This document shows positions 38,567-49,221 of a DNA stretch of 64,000 nt, piece by piece. The notes beneath the pieces were generated by a model. The model saw only the letters and a program-made list of their open reading frames with translations, made no database searches and had not been told where the DNA came from. Position numbers and translations under genes: made by a program. Source of the DNA: Gallaecimonas kandeliae (GTDB taxonomy: Bacteria > Pseudomonadota > Gammaproteobacteria > Enterobacterales > Gallaecimonadaceae); contig NZ_CP118480.1 in the NCBI RefSeq assembly GCF_030450055.1, positions 2,631,415 through 2,695,414 of the forward strand. The letters are read 5' to 3'. Within the stretch, counting starts at the first letter, position 1, and the number at the start of each line of letters is the position of its first letter.

Positions 38567-38752
38567 TCAAGATGGCTCTTTGATCTCATGCTCCAGCTTG
38601 CTCACAAGAGTATCCATCAGCATCAGATCGTTGCTCAGTTCTACATATGCGTCAGACTCATCATCCAACGACTTCAAACGGGCTTCGTCCAGCTGCATGA
38701 CCTTCTTCACGCAGAGTCTCAACATCCTCAATTCTGGCGGTGTCAGTTTCAT
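38567..38752 (-). CDS. Tsi2-like small helical immunity protein
   Basis: 61 aa, all-helical in appearance (LTPPELRMLRLCVKKVMQLD, then ELSNDLMLMDTLVSKLEHE). By eye it aligns with Pseudomonas Tsi2, which binds and neutralises the type VI toxin Tse2; Tsi2 is 77 aa. The start overlaps the stop of the Tse2-like gene by one base (TGATG), the same toxin-then-immunity order as in Pseudomonas. Very weak similarity is expected for proteins this short, so the context carries much of the weight. Confidence 0.6.
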   Translation of the reverse strand: MKLTPPELRMLRLCVKKVMQLDEARLKSLDDESDAYVELSNDLMLMDTLVSKLEHEIKEPS

Positions 38753-39174
38753 CAGCTGGCCTTCTCGTTCGAAGCACTTAAAAAGCTTGGAATAGCTTGT
38801 GATTCTAGGGCTTTCAGCTTTTCTATGAAAGTCGTCAGCGCCATATCCATCAGGGGCCTCACAGTGAAGTGATGCTTGCCATCCCGTCCACCGTCGTCGA
38901 GCGATATATGTAGCCCTGACGGTACCTTAGTCCCCTTAGGCAGCTTCCACCAGAAGTTGCCAAAACGTGGATTGCGATAGTTAAAGAGAGACAGTCCCCC
39001 TGACCTTGCATCAACGAACTGAACTCCATTTTTGTCATAGATCCGAATATCCCAAGTCTGATCATCAGTCCTTGGCGGCATAGTCCGAATGTAGTCAAAC
39101 TTGGCTTTTGATTTGGTACCAGAGCGGAATAAATCGGCAGGTAATGTTACGTAAAACTCTACTGGTGTATGCAT
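38752..39174 (-). CDS. Tse2-like toxin, ADP-ribosyltransferase fold
   Basis: 140 aa, no signal peptide. Segments line up with Tse2: DIRIYDKNGVQFVDARSGGL, SLFNY, then KLPKGTKVPSGLHIS and HHFTVRPLMDMAL against the Tse2 pattern DxxxGRDG, GGTSVFD, VIPDGTDIPPDL and HYTIMPAKPM. Tse2 is a cytoplasm-acting toxin exported by type VI secretion. A start at 39174 follows GGAGG. The Tsi2-like gene overlaps its stop. It sits between L7 and L8. Confidence 0.65.
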   Translation of the reverse strand: MHTPVEFYVTLPADLFRSGTKSKAKFDYIRTMPPRTDDQTWDIRIYDKNGVQFVDARSGGLSLFNYRNPRFGNFWWKLPKGTKVPSGLHISLDDGGRDGKHHFTVRPLMDMALTTFIEKLKALESQAIPSFLSASNEKAS

Positions 39175-39289
39175 GACGACCTCCTGTCACTCGGTTGATT
39201 ATTCTCGATTAACCAACTCATAGAAGGACCCATGCCGAAACCCTAATCCCTTATCTGCCTATTACTAAATCGACAGCAGAATTATCCGA

Positions 39290-39520
39290 AGCTGCCTGCC
39301 CTTGGAGCCCCTTTAAGTGGAGCGCCTTACCGTCGGGAGCGTGAGCTGACGCGAGACAGGGATGTCGAGCGAGCGGAGGACGCGTCGGGAACCGTACGCA
39401 GCGGTCAGCGGCAAGCGACCAGAGGTAAGGACACCGCGTAACGTTGGGGCGGTGGTTTTGGTTACTTTTTCCGAAAAAAAAGTAACCCGGCTGCCGGGCC
39501 GGGACCCGGCGAATAAAGGA
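39290..39520 (-). repeat. Dispersed repeat L, copy L8
   Basis: Minus orientation. Hairpin b GGTTACTTTTT/AAAAAGTAACC (39460-39487) and hairpin a GCCGGG/CCCGGC follow. It ends about 60 bp before the purL terminator. Nearly the same sequence is found in L13 beside guaA. Confidence 0.82.
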
Positions 39521-39577
39521 ATCATCAGCTTTAAAGCAGCTTCGAAAAGAACACCGCCCCTCCCCCACACACCCAAT

Positions 39578-39603
39578 AAAAAACCCGCCGAAGCGGGTTT
39601 TTT
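39578..39603 (-). terminator. Terminator of purL
   Basis: AAAACCCGC, CGAA, GCGGGTTTT followed by T on the minus strand, 23 bp after the stop. Confidence 0.9.
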
Positions 39604-39625
39604 ATTGCTTTGAAGGCGGTCAAGG

Positions 39626-42600
39626 TCAGCCGATGACCTTACGCGCATTCTGGAACATCCGCATCCAGGGCCCATTCTCACCCCACTCATCGGGGTGCCA
39701 GGAATTGGCGATGGTGCGGTGCACCCGCTCCGGGTGCGGCATCATGATGGTGACGCGGCCATCAGTGGTGGTCAGGGCGGCGATACCGGCCGGCGAACCG
39801 TTGGGGTTCAGGGGGTACTGGGCCGTGACCTCGCCGAGGTTGTCCACGTAGCGGGCGGCCACCAGGCCGGAACCGTCGAGGGCCTGGAAGTGGCTCTCAT
39901 CGCGGAACTCGGCGCGGCCTTCACCGTGGCTGACGGCGATGGGCAGGCGGGAGCCTTCCATGTCGGTAAAGAAGAGCGAGGGGGTCTTCTCCAGGCGCAC
40001 CGTGGCGAAACGGGCTTCGAAGCGCTCGGATCTGTTGGTCACGAAACGGGACCAGTGCTCGGCGCCGGGGATGATGTCCTTGAGGTTGGACATCATCTGG
40101 CAGCCGTTACAGACGCCGAGCGCCAGGGTGTCGCCGCGGCCGAAGAAGGCCTCGAAGGCGGCACGGGCGCGCTCGTTGAAGAGGATGGACTTGGCCCAGC
40201 CCTCGCCGGCGCCCAGCACGTCACCGTAGCTGAAGCCGCCACAGGCGGCCAGGCCCTGGACCTTGGTCAGATCTTCGCGGCCGGCCAGTATGTCGGACAT
40301 GTGCACGTCTATGGCGCGGAAGCCGGCGCGAGTGAAGGCGGCGGCCATCTCCTGGTGGGAGTTGACGCCCTGCTCGCGAAGGATGGCCACAGTGGGGCGC
40401 GCACCTTTGAGGATGTAAGGCGCTGCTATGTCCTCGCCCATGTCGAAGGTGACGACGGGGCTGATGCCGGGGTCCTGATCGTCCTGCTTGTGGGCGAACT
40501 CTTCCTCGGCGCAGACGGGGTTGTCGCGGCGCTTCTGCATCTGGTAGCTGGTCTCGGCCCAGATGGCGCGCAGCTCGCCGCGGGCGGCGGCCAGCACCTC
40601 GGCACCGTCCTTGCTGATGCGGATGCTGTCGTTGCCGCTCAAGGTACCGATGTCGTGCACCAGAGCCTGGATGCCCTTGGCCGCGAACAGGGCCATGACG
40701 GCCTCGAGGTCGCTCTCGCGGACCTGGACCAGGGCGCCCAGCTCTTCGTTGAAGAGCGCCGACATGGCGTCGCCGCCGAGGCTGCTGATGTCGAGGTCGA
40801 TGCCGCAGTGGCCGGCGAAGGCCATCTCGGCGGCGGTGACGAAGAGGCCACCGTCGGAGCGGTCGTGGTAGGCCAGCAGCTTGCCGTCCAGGTTCAGGGC
40901 CTGGATGGCCTCGAAGAAGGCCTTGAAGGTCGCCACGTCGTCGAGATCCGGGGTCTCTGTACCCAGCTGGCGGGTGACCTGGGCCAGGCAGGAGCCGCCC
41001 AGGCGCTGCTTGCCGGCACCGAGGTCGATGAGCAGCAGGCGGGTCGCGCCCTTGTCGGTGCGCAGCTGCGGGGTCAGGGTGGAACGCACGTCCTCGACCC
41101 GGGCAAAGGCGGTGATGACGAGGGACAGGGGCGCCGTGACGCTCTTGTCGTCCCACTGGGTCTTCATGGACATGGAGTCCTTGCCGACGGGGATGGTGAT
41201 GCCCAGCGCCGGGCACAGCTCTTCGCCCACGGCCTTGACGGCGGCGTAGAGGCCGGCGTCTTCGCCGGGGTGGCCGGCGGCGGCCATCCAGTTGGCGGAA
41301 AGCTTGATGCGCTTCAGATCGCCGATGGCGGCGGCGGCGATGTTGGTCAAGCTTTCGGCCACGGCCAGGCGGGCGGAGGCGGCGTGGTTCAAGAGCGCAA
41401 CAGGGGTGCGCTCGCCCATGGCCATGGCCTCGCCAAAATAGCTGTCGAAGCTGGCGGCGGTGACGGCGCAGTCCGCCACCGGCACCTGCCAGGGGCCGAC
41501 CATCTGGTCACGGGCGGTAAGGCCGCCGACGGTGCGGTCACCTATGGTGATGAGGAAGGTCTTCTCGGCGATGGTGGGCAGGCGCAGCAGGCGCTCGGCC
41601 GCCTCGCGCACCTCTATGTCGAACCTGAGCTCGTTGCCTTCGGCGCTGCGGCTCTCGACGTCGCGGTGCATCTTGGGCGGCTTGCCCAGCAGCACGGACA
41701 GCGGCAGGTCTATGGGGTCGTTGCCGAAATGCCTGTCGCTGAGTTTGAGGGTCTTCTCGGCGGTGGCGGTACCCACGACGGCGTAGGGGGCGCGCTCACG
41801 CTCGCAGATGGCGCCGAACAGGGCCAGCTTCTCGGCCGGCACGGCCAGCACGTAGCGCTCCTGGGATTCGTTACACCAGATCTCCAGGGGGCTCATGCCG
41901 GGCTCGTCGTTGGGGACATTGCGCAGCTCGAAGTCGCCGCCGCGCTCACCGTCGTTGACCAGCTCGGGGAAGGCATTGGAGAGGCCGCCGGCACCCACAT
42001 CGTGGATGAAGCAGATGGGGTTGGCACCGCCCAGCTGCCAGCAGCGGTCGATCACTTCCTGGCAACGGCGCTCTATTTCGGCGTTGTCACGCTGCACAGA
42101 GGCGAAATCCAGGTCCTCGTCGGACTGGCCGGAGGCCATGGATGAGGCCGCGCCGCCACCGAGGCCGATGTTCATGGCCGGGCCGCCGAGGACGATCAGC
42201 TTGGCGCCCACCGGGATCTCGCCCTTCTGGACGTGGTCCTCACGGATGTTGCCAAGGCCGCCGGCGATCATGATCGGCTTGTGGTAGCCGCGCACTTCCA
42301 GGCCGTTGAAGGAGTTCACTTCCTCTTCATAGGTACGGAAGTAACCCAGCAGGGCCGGGCGGCCGAATTCGTTGTTGAAGGCGGCGCCGCCGAGGGGGCC
42401 GTCCAGCATGATGTCCAGGGCCGTGACGATACGGCTGGGCTTGCCGAAATCCTGCTCCCAGGGCTGCTCGAAGCCTGGGATACGCAGGTTGGAGACGGTG
42501 AAGCCGGTCAGGCCCGCCTTGGGCTTGGCGCCGACGCCGGTGGCGCCTTCGTCACGGATCTCGCCGCCGGAACCGGTGGCGGCGCCCGGGAAGGGGGAGA

Positions 42601-43504
42601 TGGCGGTGGGGTGGTTGTGGGTCTCCACCTTCATCAGGATGTGGATCGGCTCCAGGTGGTACTGGTACTCGCGGCTGGCGGCGTCGGGGAAGAAGCGGCC
42701 GGCGGTGGAGCCGGTCATGACGGCGGCGTTGTCCTTGTAGGCGCTGAGCACATAGTCCGGGGTCTGCTCGAAGGTGTTCTTGATCATCTTGAACAGGGAC
42801 TTGGGCTGCGCCTGGCCGTCTATGGTCCAGTCGGCGTTGAAGATCTTGTGGCGGCAGTGCTCGGAGTTGGCCTGGGCGAACATGTAGAGTTCGATGTCGT
42901 TGGGGTTACGCCCCAGGGCCTTGAAGTTCTCTACCAGGTAGTCGATTTCGTCGTCGGCCAGGGCCAGGCCCATGCGCTGGTTGGCGCTCTCGAGGGCCGC
43001 TTTGCCCTCCCCCAGGATGTCGACGCTGGCCAGGTGGCCGGGCTCGGCCTTCTTGAACAGCTTCTCCCCTTCGCTCTCGCCGGCCAGCACGGCCTCGACC
43101 ATGCGGTCGTGGATGAGGGCCTTGAAGATCTTGGCGTCGGCGTCGCTCAGGCTGACATCCAGTTGGAAGCGGACGCCCCGCTCCAGGCGTTTGATCTTGG
43201 CCAGATCACAGTTATGAGCGATATCGGTGGCCTTGGACGACCAGGGGGATATGGTACCCAGACGGGGCACCACGATGAATTCCTGGCCTGCCAGCTCGGC
43301 TGCCGCCAGGCGGGGGCCGTAGGTCAGCAATTTTTCGAGCCTGTGCTGCTCGTCGTCGGTCAGGGGCTCGGCCAGCTCGGCAAAGTGCACGAAGCAGGTC
43401 GCAATCTGGTTTACCGGAAGCTTGGCACCGTGGCAGGCAGCAAGGAGCTTTTCCAGTCGAAATTCGGACAGGGCGGGAGCGCCTCGCAGGATTTGAATGG
43501 GCAT
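39626..43504 (-). CDS. purL: Phosphoribosylformylglycinamidine synthase
   Basis: 1292 aa, the large single-chain enterobacterial type (about 1295). Converts FGAR, glutamine and ATP to FGAM in purine synthesis. The C-terminal glutamine amidotransferase domain has Cys in [15 protein letters not shown] and the His-Glu pair in PHPERVHR; the synthase core includes [17 protein letters not shown] and [19 protein letters not shown] PurR-type operator lies 48 bp upstream of the ATG. Divergent from mltF, as in E. coli. Confidence 0.98.
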   Translation of the reverse strand: MPIQILRGAPALSEFRLEKLLAACHGAKLPVNQIATCFVHFAELAEPLTDDEQHRLEKLLTYGPRLAAAELAGQEFIVVPRLGTISPWSSKATDIAHNCDLAKIKRLERGVRFQLDVSLSDADAKIFKALIHDRMVEAVLAGESEGEKLFKKAEPGHLASVDILGEGKAALESANQRMGLALADDEIDYLVENFKALGRNPNDIELYMFAQANSEHCRHKIFNADWTIDGQAQPKSLFKMIKNTFEQTPDYVLSAYKDNAAVMTGSTAGRFFPDAASREYQYHLEPIHILMKVETHNHPTAISPFPGAATGSGGEIRDEGATGVGAKPKAGLTGFTVSNLRIPGFEQPWEQDFGKPSRIVTALDIMLDGPLGGAAFNNEFGRPALLGYFRTYEEEVNSFNGLEVRGYHKPIMIAGGLGNIREDHVQKGEIPVGAKLIVLGGPAMNIGLGGGAASSMASGQSDEDLDFASVQRDNAEIERRCQEVIDRCWQLGGANPICFIHDVGAGGLSNAFPELVNDGERGGDFELRNVPNDEPGMSPLEIWCNESQERYVLAVPAEKLALFGAICERERAPYAVVGTATAEKTLKLSDRHFGNDPIDLPLSVLLGKPPKMHRDVESRSAEGNELRFDIEVREAAERLLRLPTIAEKTFLITIGDRTVGGLTARDQMVGPWQVPVADCAVTAASFDSYFGEAMAMGERTPVALLNHAASARLAVAESLTNIAAAAIGDLKRIKLSANWMAAAGHPGEDAGLYAAVKAVGEELCPALGITIPVGKDSMSMKTQWDDKSVTAPLSLVITAFARVEDVRSTLTPQLRTDKGATRLLLIDLGAGKQRLGGSCLAQVTRQLGTETPDLDDVATFKAFFEAIQALNLDGKLLAYHDRSDGGLFVTAAEMAFAGHCGIDLDISSLGGDAMSALFNEELGALVQVRESDLEAVMALFAAKGIQALVHDIGTLSGNDSIRISKDGAEVLAAARGELRAIWAETSYQMQKRRDNPVCAEEEFAHKQDDQDPGISPVVTFDMGEDIAAPYILKGARPTVAILREQGVNSHQEMAAAFTRAGFRAIDVHMSDILAGREDLTKVQGLAACGGFSYGDVLGAGEGWAKSILFNERARAAFEAFFGRGDTLALGVCNGCQMMSNLKDIIPGAEHWSRFVTNRSERFEARFATVRLEKTPSLFFTDMEGSRLPIAVSHGEGRAEFRDESHFQALDGSGLVAARYVDNLGEVTAQYPLNPNGSPAGIAALTTTDGRVTIMMPHPERVHRTIANSWHPDEWGENGPWMRMFQNARKVIG

Positions 43505-43551
43505 GGGTCACCTGGGCAGAACGAGGAATTTCTCGGGCGCCGCATTATAGA

Positions 43552-43567
43552 GGAAAAACGTTTGCTT
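43552..43567 (-). promoter_or_regulatory. PurR box upstream of purL
   Basis: On the minus strand AAGCAAACGTTTTTCC matches the PurR consensus ANGCAAACGTTTNCNT at all but two fixed positions. Confidence 0.7.
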
Positions 43568-43629
43568 TCCCATCGGGACTGTCGGCCAGATTTCGCGCTT
43601 TCGCGACTTTCTGATATAAACGCCAGCAC

Positions 43630-45087
43630 ATGACCAGAATAACGAGCCCATGGCGCCTTTTTCTGGTGTCGCTGGCGCTGCTGCTTGCCGCCTGCCAGGA
43701 CGCCAGTCCCCAACCCCAGGCGCCCAGCAACCAGCTTGAGAGCATCCTCGCCAGGGGTGAGCTCCGCGTCGGCACGCGCTTTTCCGATACCACCTATTAC
43801 GAAGGGGCCGACGGCCCGGCGGGCCTCGACTACGAGCTGGCCGCCATGTTCGCCGACTACCTGGGGGTGAAACTGGTCATAGATCCCAGCTATTCCCTGT
43901 CCGAACTCTTTCCCAAGCTCGAGAAGGGCCAGTACGACCTGCTGGCCGCAGGCCTCACCGTCACCCCTGAGCGGCGCAAGCATTTCCGCTTCGCCCCCGC
44001 CTACCAGGCGGTGAGCCAGAAGCTGGTCTATAAGCGCGGCAGCCCCAGGCCCCGCGATTTCGACGACCTCAACGGCAGCCTGATGGTGATGGCCTACTCG
44101 GCCCACGCCGAGCGCCTGGCCCAGGTGGCCAAAAGCCACCCCAACCTCAAGTGGACCGAGACCTCCGACATGGACTCGGACGAACTGCTGCAGCAGGTGC
44201 TGGCCGGGCATCTCGATTACACTGTGGCCGATTCCAACAACCTGGCCCTGAACCGCCGCTACTATCCGGACCTGATGGTGGGCTTCACCGTCGCCGAGGA
44301 ACAACCGGTGGCCTGGGCCTTCCCCAAGACCAACGACGACAGCCTCTACGCCGCCCTTATCGAGTTCTTCGGGGAGATGAGCCAGTCCGGGGTCATAGCC
44401 CGGCTCGAGGAAAAGTACTACGGCCATGTCCGCACCTTCGACTACGTGGACACCCGCTCCTTCATCCGCGCCGTGGACCGCAAGCTGCCCCGCTTCCAGC
44501 CGAGCTTCGAGAAATACGCCGGGGACTTCGACTGGCGCCTGCTGGCGGCCATGAGCTACCAGGAGTCCCACTGGAACCCCAACGCCACCTCGGTGACAGG
44601 GGTGCGGGGCCTGATGATGCTGACCCTGGACACGGCCGACCTGCTCGGCATCGACAACCGCCTGGATCCGGCCCAGTCGATCCGCGGCGGCGCCAGTTAC
44701 CTGCACCAGCTCTATGACCGCATGCCCGAGTCCATACCGGCCAGCGAGCGGGTCTGGTTCGCCATGGCCGCCTACAACGTCGGCGAAGGCCATGTGCTGG
44801 ACGCCCGGCGCATCACCGAGAAGCGCGGCGGCAACCCCAACGCCTGGGCCGACGTCAAGGACAGCCTGCCGCTGCTGCGCAAGAAGGCCTGGTACAGCCA
44901 GACCCGCCACGGCTACGCCCGCGGCGACGAGCCGGTGCAGTACGTGGACAACATTCGCCGCTACTACGACACCCTGGTCTGGATCCAGGATCAGCAGCTG
45001 GCGGACAAGAACGTCGCCCCAGGCAGCCCCCAGCCCACCCTCCAGGCCCCTGACGAAAACCCAAGCCAGGTCGCACCCCAGGATTGA
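43630..45087 (+). CDS. mltF: Membrane-bound lytic murein transglycosylase F
   Basis: 485 aa lipoprotein (lipobox LLAAC). The N-terminal domain is a periplasmic solute-binding fold (GELRVGTRFSDTTYYEG); the C-terminal domain is a soluble lytic transglycosylase with the catalytic Glu in AAMSYQESHWNPNA near residue 316, and the AAYNVGEGHV motif near 380. Cleaves peptidoglycan glycan strands with 1,6-anhydro products. The purL/mltF/tadA arrangement is conserved. Confidence 0.95.
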   Translation: MTRITSPWRLFLVSLALLLAACQDASPQPQAPSNQLESILARGELRVGTRFSDTTYYEGADGPAGLDYELAAMFADYLGVKLVIDPSYSLSELFPKLEKGQYDLLAAGLTVTPERRKHFRFAPAYQAVSQKLVYKRGSPRPRDFDDLNGSLMVMAYSAHAERLAQVAKSHPNLKWTETSDMDSDELLQQVLAGHLDYTVADSNNLALNRRYYPDLMVGFTVAEEQPVAWAFPKTNDDSLYAALIEFFGEMSQSGVIARLEEKYYGHVRTFDYVDTRSFIRAVDRKLPRFQPSFEKYAGDFDWRLLAAMSYQESHWNPNATSVTGVRGLMMLTLDTADLLGIDNRLDPAQSIRGGASYLHQLYDRMPESIPASERVWFAMAAYNVGEGHVLDARRITEKRGGNPNAWADVKDSLPLLRKKAWYSQTRHGYARGDEPVQYVDNIRRYYDTLVWIQDQQLADKNVAPGSPQPTLQAPDENPSQVAPQD

Positions 45088-45175
45088 AAATCCGTTGGAA
45101 AGGCCTTATTTATGATGGCAAGAACAGCCGTCAAAGGCGGCGATAACGGCCAAGGAAGCGCCCTGGAGGTACCCT

Positions 45176-45828
<653 letters not shown>

Positions 45829-45924
45829 TTATTATACTGAGCGCGGCGCCAGCCCCGCCAGATTGACGAGGACCGGGCCCTGCTCCATGCTGATAACGCC
45901 GGATAATAATCTAAGGGATTGAAC

Positions 45925-46755
45925 ATGTTGAAAGTCGAAGACGCCGACAAATACGTCGACAGAGCCGTAGACCTGGTGATGGCCTACGCGCCGAAACTGG
46001 TGCTGGCCATCATAGTGCTGCTGGTGGGCCTCTGGCTCATAGGCGGCCTGGTGAAACTGATGACCAAGGGGATGGAAGTCCGCAAGGTCGAGCCCACCTT
46101 GCGCCACTTCCTGGCCAACCTGACCCGCATCGGCTTCAAGGTGCTGCTGCTGATCTCGGTTGCCTCCATCATAGGTATCGAGACCACCTCCTTCGTGGCC
46201 GTGGTCGGTGCCGCCGGCCTGGCCGTGGGCCTGGCCTTGCAGGGCAGCCTGGCCAACTTCGCCGGGGGCGTGCTGATCCTCTTCTTCCGCCCCTTCAAGG
46301 TGGGTGACGTCATAGAAGCGGGCGGCCATATCGGCACCGTCAGGGAGATCCAGATCTTCAACACCATCCTCAACACCCCTGACAACAAGCGCGTCATCAT
46401 CCCCAACGGCCAGCTGTCCAACAACAGCCTGATCAACTACAGCAGCGAGCCCACCCGCCGGGTGGACTTCGTGTTCGGGGTCAGCTACGGCGCCAACATC
46501 GACGAGGTGAAGAGCACCCTGGGCGAGATCCTGGCCAACGACAGCCGCATCCTCAAGGATCCGGCACCCATGGTGGTGCTCTCCGCCCTGGCGGACAGCT
46601 CGGTGAACTTCACGGTGCGGGCCTGGGTCAACGCCGCCGACTACTGGGGCGTCTTCTTCGACACCCAGGAAGCGGTCAAGAAGACCTTCGACACCAAGGG
46701 CATCGAGATCCCCTTCCCCCAGCGGGACCTGCATCTCTACCAGCACAATGCCTGA
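45925..46755 (+). CDS. mscS: Small-conductance mechanosensitive channel MscS
   Basis: 276 aa; E. coli MscS has 286. Three membrane helices, with the Gly/Ala-packed pore helix VGAAGLAVGLALQGSLANFAG, then the MscS beta domain (FKVGDVIEAGGHIGTVREI, RVIIPNGQLSNN). Opens under membrane tension during hypo-osmotic shock. ATG 45925 has TAAGGGA six bases upstream; a TTG two codons earlier is less likely. Own terminator follows. Confidence 0.94.
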   Translation: MLKVEDADKYVDRAVDLVMAYAPKLVLAIIVLLVGLWLIGGLVKLMTKGMEVRKVEPTLRHFLANLTRIGFKVLLLISVASIIGIETTSFVAVVGAAGLAVGLALQGSLANFAGGVLILFFRPFKVGDVIEAGGHIGTVREIQIFNTILNTPDNKRVIIPNGQLSNNSLINYSSEPTRRVDFVFGVSYGANIDEVKSTLGEILANDSRILKDPAPMVVLSALADSSVNFTVRAWVNAADYWGVFFDTQEAVKKTFDTKGIEIPFPQRDLHLYQHNA

Positions 46756-46759
46756 CGAC

Positions 46760-46788
46760 AAACCCCGGCCCTGCCGGGGTTTTTCTTT
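46760..46788 (+). terminator. Terminator of mscS
   Basis: AAACCCCGGC, CCT, GCCGGGGTTT and T run. Confidence 0.92.
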
Positions 46789-46862
46789 TCGCCATTACGG
46801 GCTACCTTAAGTTTTCTCCCCCTCTCTTGCCGCTGAAAAATAACCTACAAGGACAGCGGAAG

Positions 46863-49052
46863 ATGAAAACAAGGTATTGCTTGCCCGGCCTGATGCTGGC
46901 ACCCATGGCGGCCATGGCCATAGGGCCGGCGCCCATCACCCACGTGCTGCGCCAGGCCGACGGCACCGAGATCCACGCCCAGCTCAAGGGCGGTCCCTTA
47001 CTCAATTGGTACGAAGACGAAAGCGGCCACCTGCTGGTCCAGAAGAGCGGCAACTGGTACTACGGCAAGGCCGGCAGCCAGGGCTTCAAGGCCACGACCG
47101 TACTGGCAAGACCTGGCGCCACGCCACCGGCAGACGCCCTGGTCCATTACAGGGCAAGCACCAAGACCTCAGGCCTGGCCGGGGACCCGCAGGGGCTGGT
47201 TTCCACCTTCGAGATGAGCAAGAAGAAATTCCCGCCCCCCGTCATCAAGAAGCTGGATGTGCAGGAGCCAACCCTCGTCTCGGCCGCCGAGATGAGCAAG
47301 AAAACGCCACCGCCCCGACCCAAGATCAAGAAGCTGGACGTGCAGGAGCCAGCCCTGGTCTCGGCCGCCGAGATGAGCAAACAGAAGTTCCCGCCCCCCG
47401 TCATCAAGAAGCTGGATGTGCAGGAGCCAACCCTCGTCTCGGCCGCCGAGATGAGCAAGCAGAAGTTCCCGCCGCCCGTCATCAAGAAGCTGGATGTGCA
47501 GGAACCGGTGCTGGTCTCCACCCTCGAGATGAGCAAGCAGACGCCCCCGCCGCGGCCCAAGATCAAGAAGCTGGATGTGCAGGAGCCGGTGCTGGTCTCC
47601 ACCCTCGAGATGAGCAAGCAGAAGTTCCCGCCGCCCGTCATCAAGAAGTTGGACGTGCAGGAACCAACCCTGGTCTCGGCCCTCGAGATGAGCAAGAAAA
47701 CGCCACCGCCCCGACCCAAGATCAAGAAGCTCGATGTGCAGGAGCCAACCCTGGTCTCGGCCGCCGAGATGAGCAAGCAGAAGTTCCCGCCGCCTGTCAT
47801 CAAGAAGCTGGACGTGCAGGAGCCAACCCTCGTCTCGGCCGCCGAGATGAGCAAGCAGAAGTTCCCGCCGCCCGTCATCAAGAAGCTGGACGTGCAGGAG
47901 CCAACCCTCGTCTCGGCCCTCGAGAGGAGCAAGAAGAAGTTCCCGCCCCCCATCATCAAGAAGTTGGACACCGGCCTGCCCCAGTTGCAGGAAGGCGGCG
48001 CCATCAGGGTGCCGCTGCTGACCTTGGTGGTCAGCTTCAACGACGTCCAGGCCAGAAGCGACTTCGGCTCTTTGCTGTGGTGGAGCGACAAGTCCCTAGC
48101 GGCCTACTTCCATGACCAGACCGGCGGCAAGCTGCAACTGGTGCCGGCCCTTGGCAGCGACGGCATAGTCCAGGTCCAGCTGGACAGGGACCATCCCAGC
48201 TGCGGCGGCCACTGCGGCTACGGCCTGGACGGCACCCTGGCCCAGGCCCTGGCGCAGGCCGACACCGAGCTGGACTTTTCACGCTTCGACCGCAACGGTG
48301 ACGGCCGCCTGAGCCCGGACGAACTGGCCGTGCAGTTCATCTTTGCCGGCAACGAGGCCGCCGCCTCGGGCAACGATCGCCAGGCCATCTGGGCCCAGAG
48401 CAGGACTATGCCGGCGGTCACCCTGGACGGCGAACGCCTGGACAGCTACGCCGCCCTCGGCGAGATGCAATGGGGCCACAGGGCCACCCTGGGGGTCATG
48501 GCCCGCCAGCTCGGCCAGCTGCTGCTGGGCCTGCCGGATCTGCCCAAGGGCAGCAGCCTGGGGGATCAGGACCTGATGGGCCAGGGCGCCTGGCAGATGG
48601 CAGAGGGCGACAGTTACCTCGGCCAAAGCCCGGCCCCCCTCGGCGCCTGGGCCCTGTACCAGGCCGGGCTGGTGAGCCCCAAGGTGCTCAGCCAGAGCGG
48701 TAACTACGATCTGGCCGCCGGCCAAGTCGCCCTGGTCTACCTGGACCAGGCCAAGCCCGAGCAGGGCTACCTGCTGCTGGAAGTCAGGAGCGGCGACAAC
48801 TGCCAGCAGGACAGCTGCCGCGGCCTGATGATCACCCGGGTGGATGCCACTGGCCCCCACCTTGTTGGCCAGGGCTGCTACCCGGGTGCCCAAGGCGAGA
48901 GGCAGCTGGCGCCCAGCGCCGCCGTCCGGCTGTCGGCCATCAGCGACGCCGCCGGCCAGATGCGCTTCAGCCTCAACCTGGAAGAAGGCGAAGCGGCCAT
49001 GGCCCAGGCCAAAGCGGCCGGTGGCCGCCCCGGCCAGCTGGCACAGCGGTAA
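46863..49052 (+). CDS. M6-metalloprotease-like secreted protein, catalytic motif degenerate, with ten internal repeats
   Basis: 729 aa with a signal peptide (about [19 protein letters not shown]). The N-terminal part ([20 protein letters not shown]) and the part after the repeats ([41 protein letters not shown]) fit M6 family proteins. Where the family has HELGH before GLPDL, this protein has [15 protein letters not shown]: both His and the Glu are replaced, so zinc catalysis is unlikely. A block of ten 26-27-residue repeats with Pro-rich cores separates the two parts. A calcium loop [12 protein letters not shown] is present. A pseudoprotease, surface stalk or binding protein is inferred. Confidence 0.8.
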   Translation: MKTRYCLPGLMLAPMAAMAIGPAPITHVLRQADGTEIHAQLKGGPLLNWYEDESGHLLVQKSGNWYYGKAGSQGFKATTVLARPGATPPADALVHYRASTKTSGLAGDPQGLVSTFEMSKKKFPPPVIKKLDVQEPTLVSAAEMSKKTPPPRPKIKKLDVQEPALVSAAEMSKQKFPPPVIKKLDVQEPTLVSAAEMSKQKFPPPVIKKLDVQEPVLVSTLEMSKQTPPPRPKIKKLDVQEPVLVSTLEMSKQKFPPPVIKKLDVQEPTLVSALEMSKKTPPPRPKIKKLDVQEPTLVSAAEMSKQKFPPPVIKKLDVQEPTLVSAAEMSKQKFPPPVIKKLDVQEPTLVSALERSKKKFPPPIIKKLDTGLPQLQEGGAIRVPLLTLVVSFNDVQARSDFGSLLWWSDKSLAAYFHDQTGGKLQLVPALGSDGIVQVQLDRDHPSCGGHCGYGLDGTLAQALAQADTELDFSRFDRNGDGRLSPDELAVQFIFAGNEAAASGNDRQAIWAQSRTMPAVTLDGERLDSYAALGEMQWGHRATLGVMARQLGQLLLGLPDLPKGSSLGDQDLMGQGAWQMAEGDSYLGQSPAPLGAWALYQAGLVSPKVLSQSGNYDLAAGQVALVYLDQAKPEQGYLLLEVRSGDNCQQDSCRGLMITRVDATGPHLVGQGCYPGAQGERQLAPSAAVRLSAISDAAGQMRFSLNLEEGEAAMAQAKAAGGRPGQLAQR
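47196..47984 (+). repeat. Ten tandem coding repeats (78/81 bp)
   Basis: Each unit reads LVSxxEMSK, a Pro-rich core, IKKLDVQEP. Two core types occur: A, KFPPPV (26 aa), and B, TPPPRPK (27 aa), in the order A B A A B A B A A A. Near-identical codons between units point to recent expansion. The last unit diverges ([11 protein letters not shown]). Confidence 0.95.
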
Positions 49053-49076
49053 AAGGCGCACCTGCGCTGAGATGAC

Positions 49077-49099
49077 AAAGGGCCGCCAGGCCCTTTTTT
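49077..49099 (+). terminator. Terminator of the M6-like gene
   Basis: AAAGGGCC, GCCA, GGCCCTTT, T run. Confidence 0.88.
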
Positions 49100-49185
49100 A
49101 CGGCGTTCAAGACAGCCCAAGTACCAGTGATAAATGCCAACGACGGCCGCTTTTTCCTGCCCCTGCGCCAGGGGCCGCTTTTGTT

Positions 49186-49191
49186 TATAAT
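49186..49191 (+). promoter_or_regulatory. Likely -10 element of pyrC
   Basis: TATAAT lies 31 bp before the pyrC start. No good -35 is seen at 16-18 bp. A stable hairpin GCCCCTG/CAGGGGC (49159-49175) lies just upstream. Confidence 0.45.
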
Positions 49192-49221
49192 GGCGCCACC
49201 CTACCCTGCCTGGATTTGAGC

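Noticed and set aside
25330..39520. A type VI secretion locus or prophage carrying the toxins
   Set aside because: No VgrG, PAAR, Hcp, sheath, capsid, tail or integrase gene is seen; delivery of the toxins stays unproven.
47196..47984. Tandem repeats as a CRISPR array
   Set aside because: Units are contiguous, in frame and protein-coding, without unique spacers.
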